Shown one piece after another: positions 44,655 through 56,689 of a DNA stretch of 64,000 bases. Under the pieces are notes generated by a model. The model had not been told where the DNA came from, did no database searches, and saw only the letters and a list, made by a program, of their open reading frames with translations. This DNA is from Diplocarpon mali (Eukaryota; Ascomycota; Leotiomycetes; Helotiales; Drepanopezizaceae). A program made the translations under genes and the position numbers. The stretch spans positions 183,272 through 247,271 of the forward strand of contig JAENRP010000028.1 in assembly GCA_024741835.1 (NCBI GenBank). The letters run 5' to 3'. Each line of letters starts with the position of its first letter. Position 1 is the first letter of the stretch.

Positions 44655-46292
44655 TTATACCTTCCAAACCTGCCTCACGAAATCCTCAATGTCGCCGAGC
44701 AACACTTCAGGCTGCTCGAGCGCTGCAAAGTGTCCTCCCTGTGCAGATTGTCAGCTACTATGGTTCCAGAAAACGAGAGGCTAGTCACACCTTGCTATGC
44801 TCGCGATAGAACACCAGGTTCCCCTCCGTAGCTGCCCAACTCTTGGGGACGGGGATCAACTCCTTTGGAAAGTTGGAGAACCCAAACGGAACCTTGACAT
44901 AAGGCTGGACGGGCTGCTCGTCTTTGGGGAGGAAGCGCTTGAGGCCGTCAGCAAGTCTCGCCCTGCTCCCACCCCCTTCTATTGTCAACCCCGCCAACAA
45001 CCCACTCCATAGACGTGATACTCACAGTCCGGTAAGGGTAGATGCTACTCTCGAACGTCCTCGTGAACCAATACAGACTGACGCTCTCCAAGATCGTCTC
45101 CAGGCTCGGATCCTCGTCCGTCCAAGCCAAGAGCTTCTCCCCGATCCAGGCCAGCAGCGCAAGTGGGCTAGAGCCGAGAACGAGCCCGATGGTAGAGGGT
45201 CGGGTCCCGTGCATGTTGGCGTAGCCCGAGCCGTGCGTTACGAACTCTTGACCACGCGCGAGCATCGCCTGTTCTCTCTCCGATAGACTGGAGGTGGAGA
45301 GGCCGGCTGGAGCAGAGGCGAGGTAGTTGAAGTTCACGTGGGCGGCTGGGAACGTCAGACCTTTGCTTTTTGGTTGAAGACTGAGAAGTGATGTAGAGAT
45401 CAGCCGAACCTTTACAGCTGGGAAACTCGTCACCTCCGAGTACCTTTGCGACTCGGCTCCCGATATCTCCTCCTTGCGCGATGTAGCCGCCCTCAAAACC
45501 GAGATCGCGCATCAGTTGATCCATGACGACCGCGATATCCCGAGCCGCGAACTCACGGTCCAGTGGTGGGGGGCTGGAGAATGCATAGCCGGGAAGGGAG
45601 GGGACGACGATGTGGTATGGGAGTGATGCTGGGTCTGGGAATCTGGCTTGAAGGAGGCTGAGGATGGGGAGAAACTCTAGGAAGCTTCCGGGCCAGCCGT
45701 GTAGGAAGACGAGGGGCGCAGCTGTGGGAGAGGTCGAGAAAAGGGCGACGAAGTGAGTGGTAAAGGTTCCGGCCTCGGTCGTGACGGAGGATGTGAAGTT
45801 GGGGAAAGCGTTGATGTGCGCTTCGGATTTCTTCCTACCAGTATACGGTGAGTGAGCATGAATAGACGATCGATAGGAAAGACGGATATGTAGAGGGAAA
45901 CTCCCAGGGATAAGGGCAAAGAGGTTTGGGGCTCAACTTCGGCATATGCGCACGTCGCGCTCTGGCTCAGGAGCAGCCGTTGACAGTCAAATCAAGCTCC
46001 GAATCGAGTTGGCTCTCAACATCTCAGGAGGCATGAAAGAGGCAACGCGCTGAGGAAGAGCAAAAGCTCGAGCTTACCAGTCATACTCCTCCCAGATCTT
46101 CTTCGCATTGATCATCCACGCGCGACTCAACCCAAATCTCCGATCTTCTTGTCTGTTCTCGTACGTCTCCCTTGGTATCCTCGACAGCTTCAAGAGCTGT
46201 TTGAAATCCGCGATTTCACCATCCGGAATATCGACTTTGAAGGGGGTTGGTCGCTTGTGTACCGACGCGGGAATTGTGGAGTAGGTCGACAT
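44655..46292 (-). CDS. alpha/beta-fold epoxide hydrolase
   Basis: Hydrolyses epoxides to diols, usually cytosolic, with roles in detoxification or catabolism. Exons 46292-46078, 45834-45434, 45345-45026, 44937-44791 and 44738-44655 are in phase and give 388 residues. The N-terminal EHN-type lid region (FKVDIPDGEIADFKQLLKLS) precedes the fold. The oxyanion motif is HGWPGS (residues 117-122). The nucleophile is Asp195 in QGGDIGS, the epoxide-hydrolase version of the nucleophile elbow. The catalytic His364 is in GGHFAALEQPE. PFGFSNFPKELIPVPKSWA is the usual lid/cap-side stretch. The C-terminus DFVRQVWKV is complete. Its neighbours (a dimeric alpha/beta-barrel protein and an amidase) hint at a small catabolic group, but the three are not co-oriented. 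Confidence 0.92.
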
Positions 46293-47099
46293 GTCGTCGG
46301 GGTATTTTCCTGTTGTCGGACAGCTCTGCTCCGACGAGAGCGAGGAGAGAAGACCGAAGCAGGGAGGACGGAGATGTGAGGTTGTGGCTCGGTTTATGTA
46401 GGGAAGCGAAGCAACGAGAAGTCGAGGTCGGAATGACCTCGTGATGCTTATCGAAGCGGGCAGCTCGGGCAGCTCATCTACGACACTTTCCTGGGTATCT
46501 GGAGTAGCTGACGCCCTCGGGTTGAATCCGCATCTGGAGCTTTGCGATGGGATGGCTTCGGAATCTTCTGGCCGTCGACAGTAAGCGATGCATCGACAGC
46601 CAGAGTCTGTCGGGCCATACCAGCAGATGATGCAGCATTCCGGACACCACCGAGACCATTTTCACGGCGCAGACCAACATCTTCTTCTCTTCAAACGGCA
46701 CGATTGCGGGTTGTGGAGGTGCTGTACTCTGGTCGTTACACTCCAACCCGAATGTCAATATCCATACGACGCTCGAAGAGATTCTCGTCTGGTGGGAAGA
46801 TCTTGATGGAGAAGAGATTCACCACAGTACTATGTAGACTGCCCGCACAAGCCTCCCCGCCAGACCCCGCGCCAGATCCCCCCCCTCAAACGCCCATCCT
46901 CCTGCAACGACGACTATCCTCATACTGATCTCTCTCCACCATCCCCAAAACGGCTAAATGTTTCTCCCTACTCCATGCAAACCTAGGAGCTGCTCCTTGG
47001 ATCCGTCATCCAGTCCGGCTTGATCTCGTATAATAACCATAACCACAACCACAACCACAACCCATCTTCATAACAGACAATAAGCACACAGCCCGCGTC
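46293..47099. other. divergent intergenic region
   Basis: Between the epoxide hydrolase (minus) and the dimeric alpha/beta-barrel gene (plus). A (CCACAA)n-like stretch lies at about 47039-47064, in the 5' leader. No gene seen. Confidence 0.6.
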
Positions 47100-47896
47100 A
47101 TGGCAGCTCCAGTCACCTCAGTCGCATACATCACCACCAAGCCCGGCATCGATCTTGAAGGCACAGGCACCGCTGCGCAGGCGTGGAAGGAGGCCCTGGC
47201 AACCTTACCACAACAGAATGGGTTCCAGAGCAGGCGTTGGGGCAGGACGATGGAGAATGTAAACCTGTTGATGCTCTTTGTTTGTGAGACCTTTCACTCG
47301 AGACCAGCTGGGATGAGCTTCTGGCTCCGCCCCCCACTCCCGGCCCATCCGATTGCAACGCTGACGTCGAACGTGGACTACAGGTTGGGATTCTCATGAA
47401 TCTCACCTCAAGTTCATAGCCTCCCCAGGATACGCAGCCTTCAAGAGCGGCCTCGCCGCCAATGTGATGGACGGTGTCCATTTTCACCACGTCACCTTCC
47501 AGCCACTACTTACCAAGATCATCGACAAGGCACCCGTCGTTGAGTTCGCCACCTTCTTTGATACGACAGACGACCTCCAGGTAAATGTGCCAAAGTTCTT
47601 CGAGGCTGCTGGGACGCCCGAGGGATACCACGGTTGTGCTTGGGGACCCAGCATTCAGACCGACGTCGGCACGCATGCAGACGGGAGTCTGAAGGGAAAG
47701 GCAGTTGTGCTGCTTATTGGATGGGACAGTAAAGAGGCTCATTTGAAGTTCATGGAGACGGAGACTTTCAGTAAGAATATTGGTCTGCTGAGGGAAGGTA
47801 TGAAAGGTGCGGAAGTGGTGGGTGATGGCCAGGGTATTGCTTTCGGAAGGGTACTGATCAGGACTTTAGTTCCATGTCGTTTTCAAGGCTGCTTAG
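47100..47896 (+). CDS. dimeric alpha/beta-barrel (antibiotic biosynthesis monooxygenase-like) protein
   Basis: Predicted 214-residue protein with two tandem ferredoxin-like halves, as in fungal ABM-type proteins; catalytic activity is unproven for most. Exons 47100-47283, 47384-47817 and 47870-47896 are in phase. Half 1: VAYITTKPGIDLEG, WKEALATLPQQNGFQSRRWG, then CWDSHESHLKFIASPGYAAF. Half 2: FATFFDTTDDLQVNVPKFF, HGCAWGPSIQTD, VVLLIGWDSKEAHLKFMET. The WDSxExHLKF motif thus occurs once in each half. The last exon is only nine codons (FHVVFKAA and stop), spliced from donor GTGGGT over a 51-nt intron; without it the frame runs on into unrelated sequence. Confidence 0.82.
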
Positions 47897-48209
47897 AAGC
47901 CACAGACAGGTCCAAACGATCCTTTCTACCCGTGCAAGACGCTCTTCTCCTTGCAGACGTTCAGGCCTCGGTTCGTTCCGAGGGAAAACTAAGAACTGTG
48001 ACTCCCATGCACGCCAACATGAATTGATCAATATGTATCGGTCAATATGAATTTCAACGCCAAGGGCAAGAGACCTGAGGTTTTCCTTGTCAGCCCAGAG
48101 GATGTCATTTGTCAGTGAACAATCTTCAGCAAGCAATCTGCTTCGCTCGGGCAAGTATACCATCACAGAGAAGCCACGTCTACAGCGCCTGTTATAATTT
48201 ATAGAGCAT
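47897..48209. other. convergent 3' intergenic region
   Basis: Between the stop codons of the barrel protein gene and the amidase. Nothing seen. Confidence 0.6.
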
Positions 48210-49797
48210 TTACCCAATCTTCGATTCAAACCCACCTTCCCTGCCAAACACCTCCCCAATAGCCTTTCCTGCCTGCAGAACATGCTCATCGTGATAACGA
48301 GCCCCGACTAGGGTTAGTCCAATAGGCATGCCGTTCTCACCTGCAAACCCTGGGATGTTGAGGGCAGGGACATGGAGAATCGTCCACATGGAGCAGAAAG
48401 ACTGCACTGGTCAGCTTCGTTCCCCAATATGGGACAGGTGTCACAAACAGCATCGCCAGTCGACGCAATCCCCAGAGGTGCTTCGTCGGGCACACTGGGC
48501 GTGAGCACGGCATCGAATGTGGAGGCAATGTCGTCCCATACTGGTCTTAGCCTGGCACAGCCGTCGTAGGCTTCTAGTTGGGCTTTCCGTGAGAGCTTGG
48601 AGGCATTCTCCACCTGTCCCTGGATCAAGGGGTCTAACTTATCCTTGGCGAGGAGGTAATCTATTTCCTGTCAGCGGCCCCGTCGATAAATTAGCCGAGA
48701 TCATACGGATATCAACATACTCCCCAGAAAGCTGGCCCTCCCCTCCCCGTTACAAACCCTCCCATGCCACTCGCTAATCTTCGAAAACTCCTCCGGAAGC
48801 TCAATCTCCTCGACCCTCGCTCCCTGATCTTCCAGTAGCGCTTTTGCTTTCTCGAACGCTGCCTTCAGACCCGGGCCTGCTCTTCCCGGCCATACGTGCG
48901 TTTTGGCGAAAGCAACCTTGGCCCCACGAAGGAGGAAGGGTGTGCTGGGGATAGGCGTGTCATCCGAGAGCTGGAAGACGGAGGAAAGAAGTTGCAGGTC
49001 AGCGACGGAGCGCGCGTAGAGGCCTAGTGTGTCGTTGGTGAGGGAATAAATGGCGAGACCTTCTCGGGAGACCGCGTTCCAGGTTGGCCGTTGGGATTTA
49101 GCACCGAGGTCGTGGGGTGTAGATGGAAACGAAGGCACGTACCTTGAAGCCGTAGATGCCGTTGTAAGAACCGGGGCGAACTGTGCTCCCGCCAGTTTGC
49201 GTACCAAGTGCGATTGGCACCTTGACATCTTAGCCTTTTGACGTACTCTGGACCGGGAGGTCTTACCTGAAAGTCCCCAACCGCAGCCCCGGACCCAGAC
49301 GAAGAGCCACCAGGTGTGCGGGTTTCGTCATGCGGGTTGGTTGATGGACCTCCGTTCGTGGTGACTGCAAACTCCGTAGTGGTTGTCTTTCCGAATATCA
49401 GTGCTCCGGAAGCGCGCAGTGTGATGATACAAGCAGCATCTACTTGCTGCACAGGTCTATCCTTATAGATGACAGAATTGAACGCCGTTGGCATATCTAG
49501 AGGCTTGGTTTAGACACTCTTACTGCATCAGTCGTAGATCGTACCTCTTGTGAATATGACGTCCTTGACGCCAACGGGTATACCGTGCAGCGGCCCTCTC
49601 TCCCCGGCTGGAACTTGGTCCAGTTTTCGGGCTTGCTCCAGCACAAACTCGGGATCCAGGAACGCCCAGGCCTTGACGACGTGATCGTGAAGCTTTATTC
49701 GGGCCAACAGAGATCTTGCGTAACCCTCTACTGTGAGCTCGCCGCTCTTGAGTAACGGCAGAGCTTCGCTTGCTGTTAGCCGGTATGGCTCTGACAT
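48210..49797 (-). CDS. amidase-signature hydrolase with a mutated splice acceptor (possible pseudogene)
   Basis: Amidase-signature enzyme hydrolysing carboxamides through a Ser-cisSer-Lys triad. Exons 49797-49545, 49496-49267, 49220-49143, 49087-48721, 48660-48445 and 48406-48210 would give 446 residues. The triad is present: Lys78 in GVKDV, the Gly/Ser loop GGSSSGSGAAV near residue 150, and Ser173 in GTQTGGSTVRP. Exon 3 ends GIYGFK and exon 4 begins PTWNAVSREGL, exactly the family continuation. Yet the intron between them ends in GG (49089-49088), not AG, and has no other AG. If retained it runs into an in-frame stop after about a dozen codons. All other junctions are canonical and in phase. 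So the coding parts look intact, but the transcript may not splice. Confidence 0.82.
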
Positions 49798-50211
49798 CTT
49801 CGAAGTGTGGTGAAGGCAGGTGAAAGCTGGTAAATGCCCAGATTGTAATTCTTATGACGTCGGGGAGGATTCGCTACTAGAGGCGTGTTGTTTGAGAAAA
49901 CTAGCCCTCCGAGAAACGGCATCATGACAATATCTGGTTTGTCAAAAGTGGGTGAGTCGCGGCGGAATACCGATCGGAGGAGCGAAAAGATAGAGCTGTT
50001 GCGATAACGTCTCTCTTCTGTCGAACTCTTCCAATCCTTGGCATACTTACCTCTTGCGCTATGCGATAACCAAGGTTTTTCTGGGGCCCTGTTTTCTCAG
50101 TCGGGAATGTATGGTCTATGCCCAGAGCAAGGCACGCAGGCCTCGGGCAGGCACTGCAAAGGCCGGCAAGGACAAGAAGTGAAAAATCGCTTGGAAGCAT
50201 TCTATATGCCC
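49798..50211. other. intergenic, no supported gene
   Basis: Promoter side of the amidase and 3' side of the CENP-K-like gene. Confidence 0.6.
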
Positions 50212-51252
50212 TTAATCGTCTATCTCGCGGCCGAAGTCTATCAGTCGGAGTTTTCTAGCGTCTCTGGGGTGGAACTGAGCAACCTTTGACCTTACCAGGA
50301 ATCTCGCCGCAGCAGATTCCCTGTCCAGGTCAAGATATGCTCCAGGCCCATTTTCATCCACGTCAATTAAGTTGTTCATCAGCCTCTCAGTCAGATGTCG
50401 CATCTCTGCTGCCGCAGCACGCTTCTCGTCCCAGGGCGCCTTCTCATCCTCTTCCTGATCCGGCCGCGGTCCCCATATTTGATCAATATGGACTTGTCTT
50501 TTGTCTTCGCTCGGTTTGCCCTTCTTCAACCGTCCTTGTACACTGAATCTGCCTCCGAGCATATCCTCGTCCACCACTGGGATCTCGCCGACGATAGGAC
50601 CTCCAAGCTCTTCAACGGCAAGCATAGCTGCAAGACGCTTGTCGATAAATTCATTATACGCCCGCAGCATCTTTACAGTCTCGGTGTCGTAATGGGCCTT
50701 ACGTTTCTCTACCGCCCGGATCATTTCTTTGGCTCGCCGTCCTGGTGATTGCTGTGTTTGCTCTTCAATCTGTTCCTGCAGAGATAATACTCGTGCTTCC
50801 ATTTCGGACTGCAGCAGCTGTGCATCCTCCAGATCCGCCCGTTCTTGTGCTAGTCTCTGCCGGATTTGCTTCAGCTGGACTTCCGCCTGGGTCATGCTAT
50901 CCTCACTTTCGCTGATGACTTGGTTTGTCACTCGCAGAGCTAGGAGACCTGGGAGGGGGGACTCGCGGGGCGGAAGCCATGGTTCCAAGGGAGTGAGCGA
51001 CTCGTACGCAGCTTTCAGAGCTTTGAGTTGCTGCAAGTGGGTCTCTGGGTCGGCCGAAGGTTGAGCCTCCAAAGGAATAGTCGACACTCGAAGCTGCGTA
51101 TTATTAATTACAGTATTCTATATCAATAGATGGATCGGTACCTCTTGTAAAACGGCTTCTTGCTCCTTCACCCGGTCCTGCAAAGCCTGGAGGGTCGTAT
51201 GCAGGCGCGTTTTGTGATAATGTGCGCTGCGAGCTAACTGTTCATCACCCAT
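50212..51252 (-). CDS. CENP-K-like inner kinetochore protein
   Basis: Predicted 330-residue coiled-coil protein. Exons 51252-51142 and 51093-50212 are in phase. The middle third is strongly heptad-like (TQAEVQLKQIRQRLAQERADLED onward to about residue 150, shown here only in part). The C-terminal half has FIDKRLAAMLAVEELGGP, HIDQIWGPRP and the closing ARFLVRSKVAQFHPRDARKL. This arrangement fits fungal CENP-K (Sim4/Mcm22 group), a member of the constitutive centromere-associated network that helps position CENP-A chromatin and link it to microtubule-binding proteins. The identification rests on remembered family pattern without alignment, so an unrelated coiled-coil protein remains possible. 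Confidence 0.62.
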
Positions 51253-52173
51253 AGGTAGTTTTGGAAGGAGAGACTTTCAACAGCAAAATTTGCATGGGCT
51301 GATCAGATATGAAGCAACAGTTGGCTGTGGCAGGATTGTGAAATACTGATCTATGCTGGCACGCTCTTGGTGGACCGCGACTATTAGAATGCCTGTCATA
51401 GTCACGTGTGGCTTTTGTGCTAGCTCCTTACTCAATCCAGTCGTGTGCACTCCACAAATACCTCAATCCCACTCCAACTCCAACCTTAATATCTTTCCTC
51501 TTCATCAACACCACGCTTTTGATCCCCCTCCACCTCCTGTCAAAGATCTGGGTGACTCGCGCAGCTGCTATACTCTGTCGCGCCAAACACTTTGACTTGA
51601 GCTTCGACGACCAAGCTCACCTTCCAGCGCCTGAGCCCGAAACAGAGCAGAAACACACCAACCAAGGAACCGCCGCCGCCGCACAGAACCGCTCCCGCCC
51701 GCGCCTAGGAAAAGAACAAACAAAAGAGAGCAGACAGCACCCTCGTTTGGAAGCTGCAAGGTCCCCAAAGGTTTGAGGATAGGTCTCTACTCTACTGCTT
51801 TTCTGTCCAGAACCAGAGGACTCTTCATCAGCCGCACTGCGTCGTCCTTCTCCACATCTACACCTACACCCTCACTGCGTCCAGCATCAACCTCATTCAT
51901 CTACTCAAGAGCCGGCAGATCAAAAGACCTGTCTCCCTGTCTTCACAGCACCTCCCTGCTCTCTCCCCACGAAACCAGTCCAGTCCAATCTTCTCTTCTC
52001 ACCACTTCCCGTTACGCGCTACCTATCCCTTCACGATCACCAACACCAGCACGTTTTCTTTCGAAGACCCCTAGGTGTACATAACGAACAATTCAATCCA
52101 GCCCAGAACTGTTCTGGAATCCTTCCCGACTACTTCTCATCTTGAGTGAAGAGATTAACCTGTAGCAAACGAG
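51253..52173. other. divergent intergenic region and long 5' leader of the KH gene
   Basis: Pyrimidine-rich leader sequence (TCTCC/CACC-rich) precedes the KH-gene ATG for several hundred bases and has an upstream open frame at 51773-52084. No separate gene recognised. Confidence 0.55.
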
Positions 52174-53652
52174 ATGTCTGCCTCCCCATCAACAGTTCCC
52201 ACTCAGTCGACCAAACGACCTCTCGAAGATCCATCCTCACCCTCGGGCCCCGATGATCAACCCGAAGCCAAGAGACCTGCCTTGGATAAGATTGTCAAGG
52301 GAGAAGATAAGGAGCAGAAGCCAGCAACAGAGATTCTCGAGCCACCCGTTGTCAGCTCCAATGGCGATCTCAAGCCAGAATCAACCAATGGTACCAAATC
52401 CGATGCGAAGGACGGCCACGGCGATACCGTCATTCCAGATGCCAGCGCCCAGTCAATCGAGAGTACTGCTACATCTGCCAGAGATCTGCCGGTCGGAGGA
52501 TCTCACCTCCAGCATGACGAGAGTGGATGGATTCACATCCGAGCTGTCATCACGAGCGCCGAGGCTGCGACGGTCATTGGGAAGGGTGGCGAGAATGTCT
52601 CGCTGATCAGAAAGATGTCTGGCGCCAAGTGCACCGTCAGCGAGTATCAAAAAGGTGCAGTCGAGCGGATCCTTACAGTCAGTGGTGTTGTTGATGCTGC
52701 GGCAAAGGTATGTCAGCAGCCCCTTTTACACGCCGAATCTCTCTAACCATTGCAGGCTTTTGGTCTGATTATCCGAACACTAAACAACGAACCCCTTGAA
52801 GATGCATCCAGTGCTCAGTCCAAGACCTACCCTCTTCGTCTCCTCATCCCGCATATCTTGATTGGTTCCATCATTGGAAAGGGGGGTGTCCGCATCCGCG
52901 AGATCCAAGAAGCCTCGGGTGCTCGTCTCAATGCCTCTGATTCTTGCTTGCCACTCTCGACCGAGCGCTCTCTTGTTGTTCTGGGTGTTGCGGATGCCGT
53001 CCACATCGCAACCTACTACGTTGGTAGCACACTCTTTGAGCAACTCTCTGAGCGCTTCGGCGGCCCAGCAGCTTCTGCTTATGCCTCTCGGAGTGGGGGT
53101 CCCGCCGGAGTTGTCCCTGGTGGCATGCAGGTGGTCCCGTATGTGCCTCAACCCGCTGGTGGGAATTATGGCCACCCTGACCATCGCCGTCACCATGATC
53201 GTTCTCACCATACCCCCAGCCATGGCTACAATCAACCATACGCCGGCCATGGTCAGCCGTCTCAACAGCAGCCAGCTGTCCCGATGCATTATGGCGGGTC
53301 ACCGGCTGTTCAAGGAGGCTACGGGGGTGTTGGACCCCAGCAACCACACCAACCTCACATGGGCGGCCCCGGTCCTCACGGCGGTCCCCAGGCTCCTATG
53401 CAAGGTGGTGCTCCGGTTGTCCCAGGTCAACCATTGACCCAGCAGATCTTCATTCCCAATGACATGGTCGGAGCTATCATCGGTAAGGGTGGCGCGAAGA
53501 TCAACGAGATTAGACAGCTCAGCGGTAGTGTCATCAAGATCAATGAGCCTCAAGATAACAACAACGAGCGATTGGTCACCATTACCGGAACTGCTGAGTG
53601 CAACCAAATGGCTCTTTATATGCTCTACTCGCGACTTGGTATGCAACCCTAG
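52174..53652 (+). CDS. three-KH-domain RNA-binding protein (PCBP/Rnc1/Pbp2 type)
   Basis: Poly(rC)-binding-type regulator of mRNA stability or translation, 476 residues. Exons 52174-52707 and 52756-53652 (48-nt intron, branch CTAAC). The N-terminal 115 residues are Ser/Pro/Lys-rich and disordered. KH1 has IGKGGENVS (GKGG at 136-139), KH2 has IIGKGGVRIREIQ (219-222) and KH3 has IIGKGGAKINEIR (421-424). All three GxxG loops are intact, so RNA binding by all three is expected. A linker of more than 100 residues rich in Gly, Pro, His and Gln separates KH2 from KH3, as in fungal relatives of Rnc1 and Hek2/Pbp2. The exact orthologue is not decided from sequence alone. Confidence 0.92.
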
Positions 53653-54500
53653 GCCCTATCTAGAACTCATTGCTAATAACCTCGACAGAGAGCGAAAAGC
53701 ACCGTGTCTGAGCTGCAATATTTAGTAAAGAATGATAATTTCACGGTTCTCTTCTCAGGCAGGGTAATATTGGCGCAGGTACCCACCGCAGGGGTTATGA
53801 GGTTTTCCCAAAAAGTTGGAGGGCCAAATCTCGGGCTTCCTATAAGCTTGCACGGCTGAGCGTGGCTCACCTTTCTCCACATATGCTCGTGCAGGGAAGA
53901 AATTCACTGAATGATATGGCGAGCCATACTTCTACCTGGTAGCATGAAAATCAACTGACATTTTTCAAGTCGGTCCTGTATATCTTTGCACTTTTAGTCT
54001 TTGTGAGGGTATGCGCTTCGTGGGAGCTGTATCTGTTTTTGACTCGTCAGATATTCACTTGTGATGGAGCCTTTTCTCTCAGCTGGTGCCAAGACTGACT
54101 TGACTGATTGCTTCTTTCAAAGCACGACATGTTCTGGCAAGAATTCACCCGACTGTAACCAGATGCATAAATTAAGTATTGATCAAAGACGACATAGTAA
54201 ATAATTACTTATTCGTAGAGCCTTCACTCCACTCACTCAAGGCCGAGTACCAAGCCAGGTCACAACCTTGCCAGGTATCATGAGCAATAAGCATGGCCAT
54301 GACTCTGCCCCCGATCCCAAACCATGCTTTCGCCCTACGAGATAGGAAAAGAGGACTGCATCTAGCAGCAAGCTGGCTCGCAAATGGCATTGTTTACACA
54401 CCAAGCCCCCTCCCCGAGATGGAGGTCAAAAGTGAAGGGATAAAAAGTAATTCTGTAGAAGATTTCAAGAACAAACAAGCGCAAAGCATCGATTCGCAGC
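53653..54500. other. convergent 3' intergenic region
   Basis: Between the KH gene and the Src1-like gene. No gene seen. Confidence 0.6.
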
Positions 54501-56689
54501 CTAGTAAATCGGTCGCGCCTCCTCCCACCTGCCCTGCACAGCCTTGGGGCCGCCATCGTCGCCACTGACAGGACTACTCGCTTCGTCATAAACCCCCCAG
54601 CTAACACGTCCACTCTTTCTCCTCTTCTCCACGCCTTCCAGCGCCGGGACTGCGCCCACCCACTCCCACACGCGGGAGATGATACCATTCCGGCCTTCTC
54701 TCTGCGAAGAGCGCACGTTGGCGTTCGTCTCAACCACGACGCGGACGCGGTTCCACGTCGCTTCGCGCCGGCGGACGCTGTGCTCATGGCGCAGGATATC
54801 GTCGCGGAGTTGGCCAATCGAGATCCAGGGTTCGGGAACGGAGGACGGGTCTTGCGTGTGCTGAGCTGCTTGCTGGGCGAGGCGGTCGAGGGTTAGGGCC
54901 ACGAGAGAGGGGATGCGCGCGTTGGTAGCAGCGCGAGAGCGCAGGTAGGATCGCGTGTAGACGGAGAGAAAGATAACGAAGGCTATAGAAGCAATCTGGA
55001 GGCGATGTCTTGCCAGTGAGAGTCGGAAGGATCGTCGGAGGGCGCAGGAGATGGAGAGACTGGCGAGGGAGTTGCTGCTGAGGAGGGTGTGGGTTCTGTA
55101 GAGGAGACGAGGAACCTGGTTAGTGGGGGTTTTGTCAGATTGATGTAATGATAAGAGTAGGGGTATATGGTGCTCATGGACGATCTACATGGCAATGGGA
55201 TGACTTACCCATCAACGACGCTCACGACCTCGTCCCTACCCTGTATCTCTCCAATGGCGCCGGCCCAGAGCTCTTCGAACTCGGCCTCGCCCATTCCCTT
55301 TCTGCGCTTCTTGCTCATCTCCTTCTTCAGATGCTCAGCATCGATCTCGAGAGTTGTCTCTGGCAATACGGCTTCGTCGGCCCGGCTACCGCATTCGAAA
55401 CTGGCACGTCTTTCTCTCAGCTCGGCCACCGCCTTATCGGCGACTGCCTTGACCTTGCGAACCTTGTCTCCATCTGGCTCGCACGTTGGAGCGAGCGGTA
55501 CCAAGCCTCCAATCGATAAGGGATGTGGCTTCATGACGAAATCGGCTTCGCAATGAGTCTCCAAGTTGCCAGAACAGTACGCGTGTTGCGGGCAAGGCTC
55601 GCATTCTGGTTCTGCCATTATGCGAACCCAGTCTGGGACATCGATACCGGATGGTACGACCTGTGTAGCTTCTCTGCCAATCCCACAGTAACCGACAGCT
55701 ACCTTCTCTTGTCGGTACCAAGCAGCGTATCCGCTGAAGAGCGTGAGGGCGAGGACCCAGAGTGGACCTTTTTTGCCGACACCACGCTGTTGCTTCGTGG
55801 GTCTGAGAGGACCGACTGCGCGAAGCCCGTTCATTGCTTGATCGCGGTTCAGCTCCAGCTGTTCCTCGGGCGTGAACTCCTCGCTGGCTTCAACGCCGTT
55901 GTCATCTACATCCTTCAGCCCATCGATCGCCCTCACCGGCATCTCGAAAGTCCTAGACGTAGGCGGGTGTATGCCATCGTCAGCCTGAACCGCATCCGTC
56001 CGCCGTCTCGTGGTCGAGCTACCCTTCCTCGGAGTCCTGCTAGAGCACGCCCCCAGACTCTTCCGCTTCTTGTCCCCACCAGCTATCCCTGAAGCCGGCG
56101 AGCTCCCACTCTGGAAGGGATTGTCGTATGTAAACGCACTCTCCCTCCTCCTGCTCACGCCCAACCCTTCATCCACTTGCTCGACCGACATTCTCGGTGC
56201 AGACGCCTCACTCTTCCTCGTCTTGCGAACCGGCTTCGACACCCCGTGATCCCGATCCGTCCCCGTCTCGGACTCTTCGGCTCTCGCGTGCTTTCCACTG
56301 CTCGCTCTTGGTGTCCGCACGTTCGGGATCCTCGCCGGCGCGTCCGACTCGCTCTCTTCGGTCTGACGCCTACTCGGCGCCTTCCTGCTGGACCGCGCGC
56401 GCGGGGTTGGGGCTGGCGGCATCAACTCCTCATCAGCGTCTGCCGTGCTGTCCTGTGAATCGGCATCCGTGATGCCTCTGCTTGTGCGACGGGCATGGTC
56501 GCGAGTATCAAGGATCTGGCGGGCTCGGGGCAGGACTTTATCGGTGAAAATTTGTACCAACTGGCTCTTCTTTGCGCCAGAGGGGTAGGCGATGTCGTGG
56601 GAGACGAGAATGGAACGCAAACGGGGAACAGTTAGGCTCGAGGGCTCGAAGCCCGCTTGCAGATATTCCAAGCTGTCGACGTCTGACAT
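54501..56689 (-). CDS. SRC1: inner nuclear membrane protein Src1/Heh (HeH/LEM-like, MAN1-Src1 C-terminal domain)
   Basis: Integral protein of the inner nuclear membrane that tethers chromatin and takes part in nuclear-pore quality control with ESCRT. Exons 56689-55209 and 55095-54501 give 691 residues. The N-terminal helix-extension-helix domain includes YLQAGFEPSSLTVPRLRSIL and AYPSGAKKSQLVQIF. About 200 residues of basic, Ser/Pro-rich linker with KKRK and TRRR clusters follow, fitting nuclear import of a membrane protein. The first membrane helix is PLWVLALTLFSGYAAWY near residue 330 and the second IASIAFVIFLSVY in exon 2. Between them lies the lumenal part with paired cysteines (EPECEPCPQHAYCSGNLETHC). 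The MSC domain closes the protein (EPWISIGQLRDDILRHEHS; WNRVRVVVETNANVR). Confidence 0.92.

Noticed and set aside
50290..50320. GTAAGG...CTCAG in the CENP-K-like gene as an intron
   Set aside because: It would be only 21 nt, and the sequence reads through in frame as conserved-looking LVRSKVAQF.
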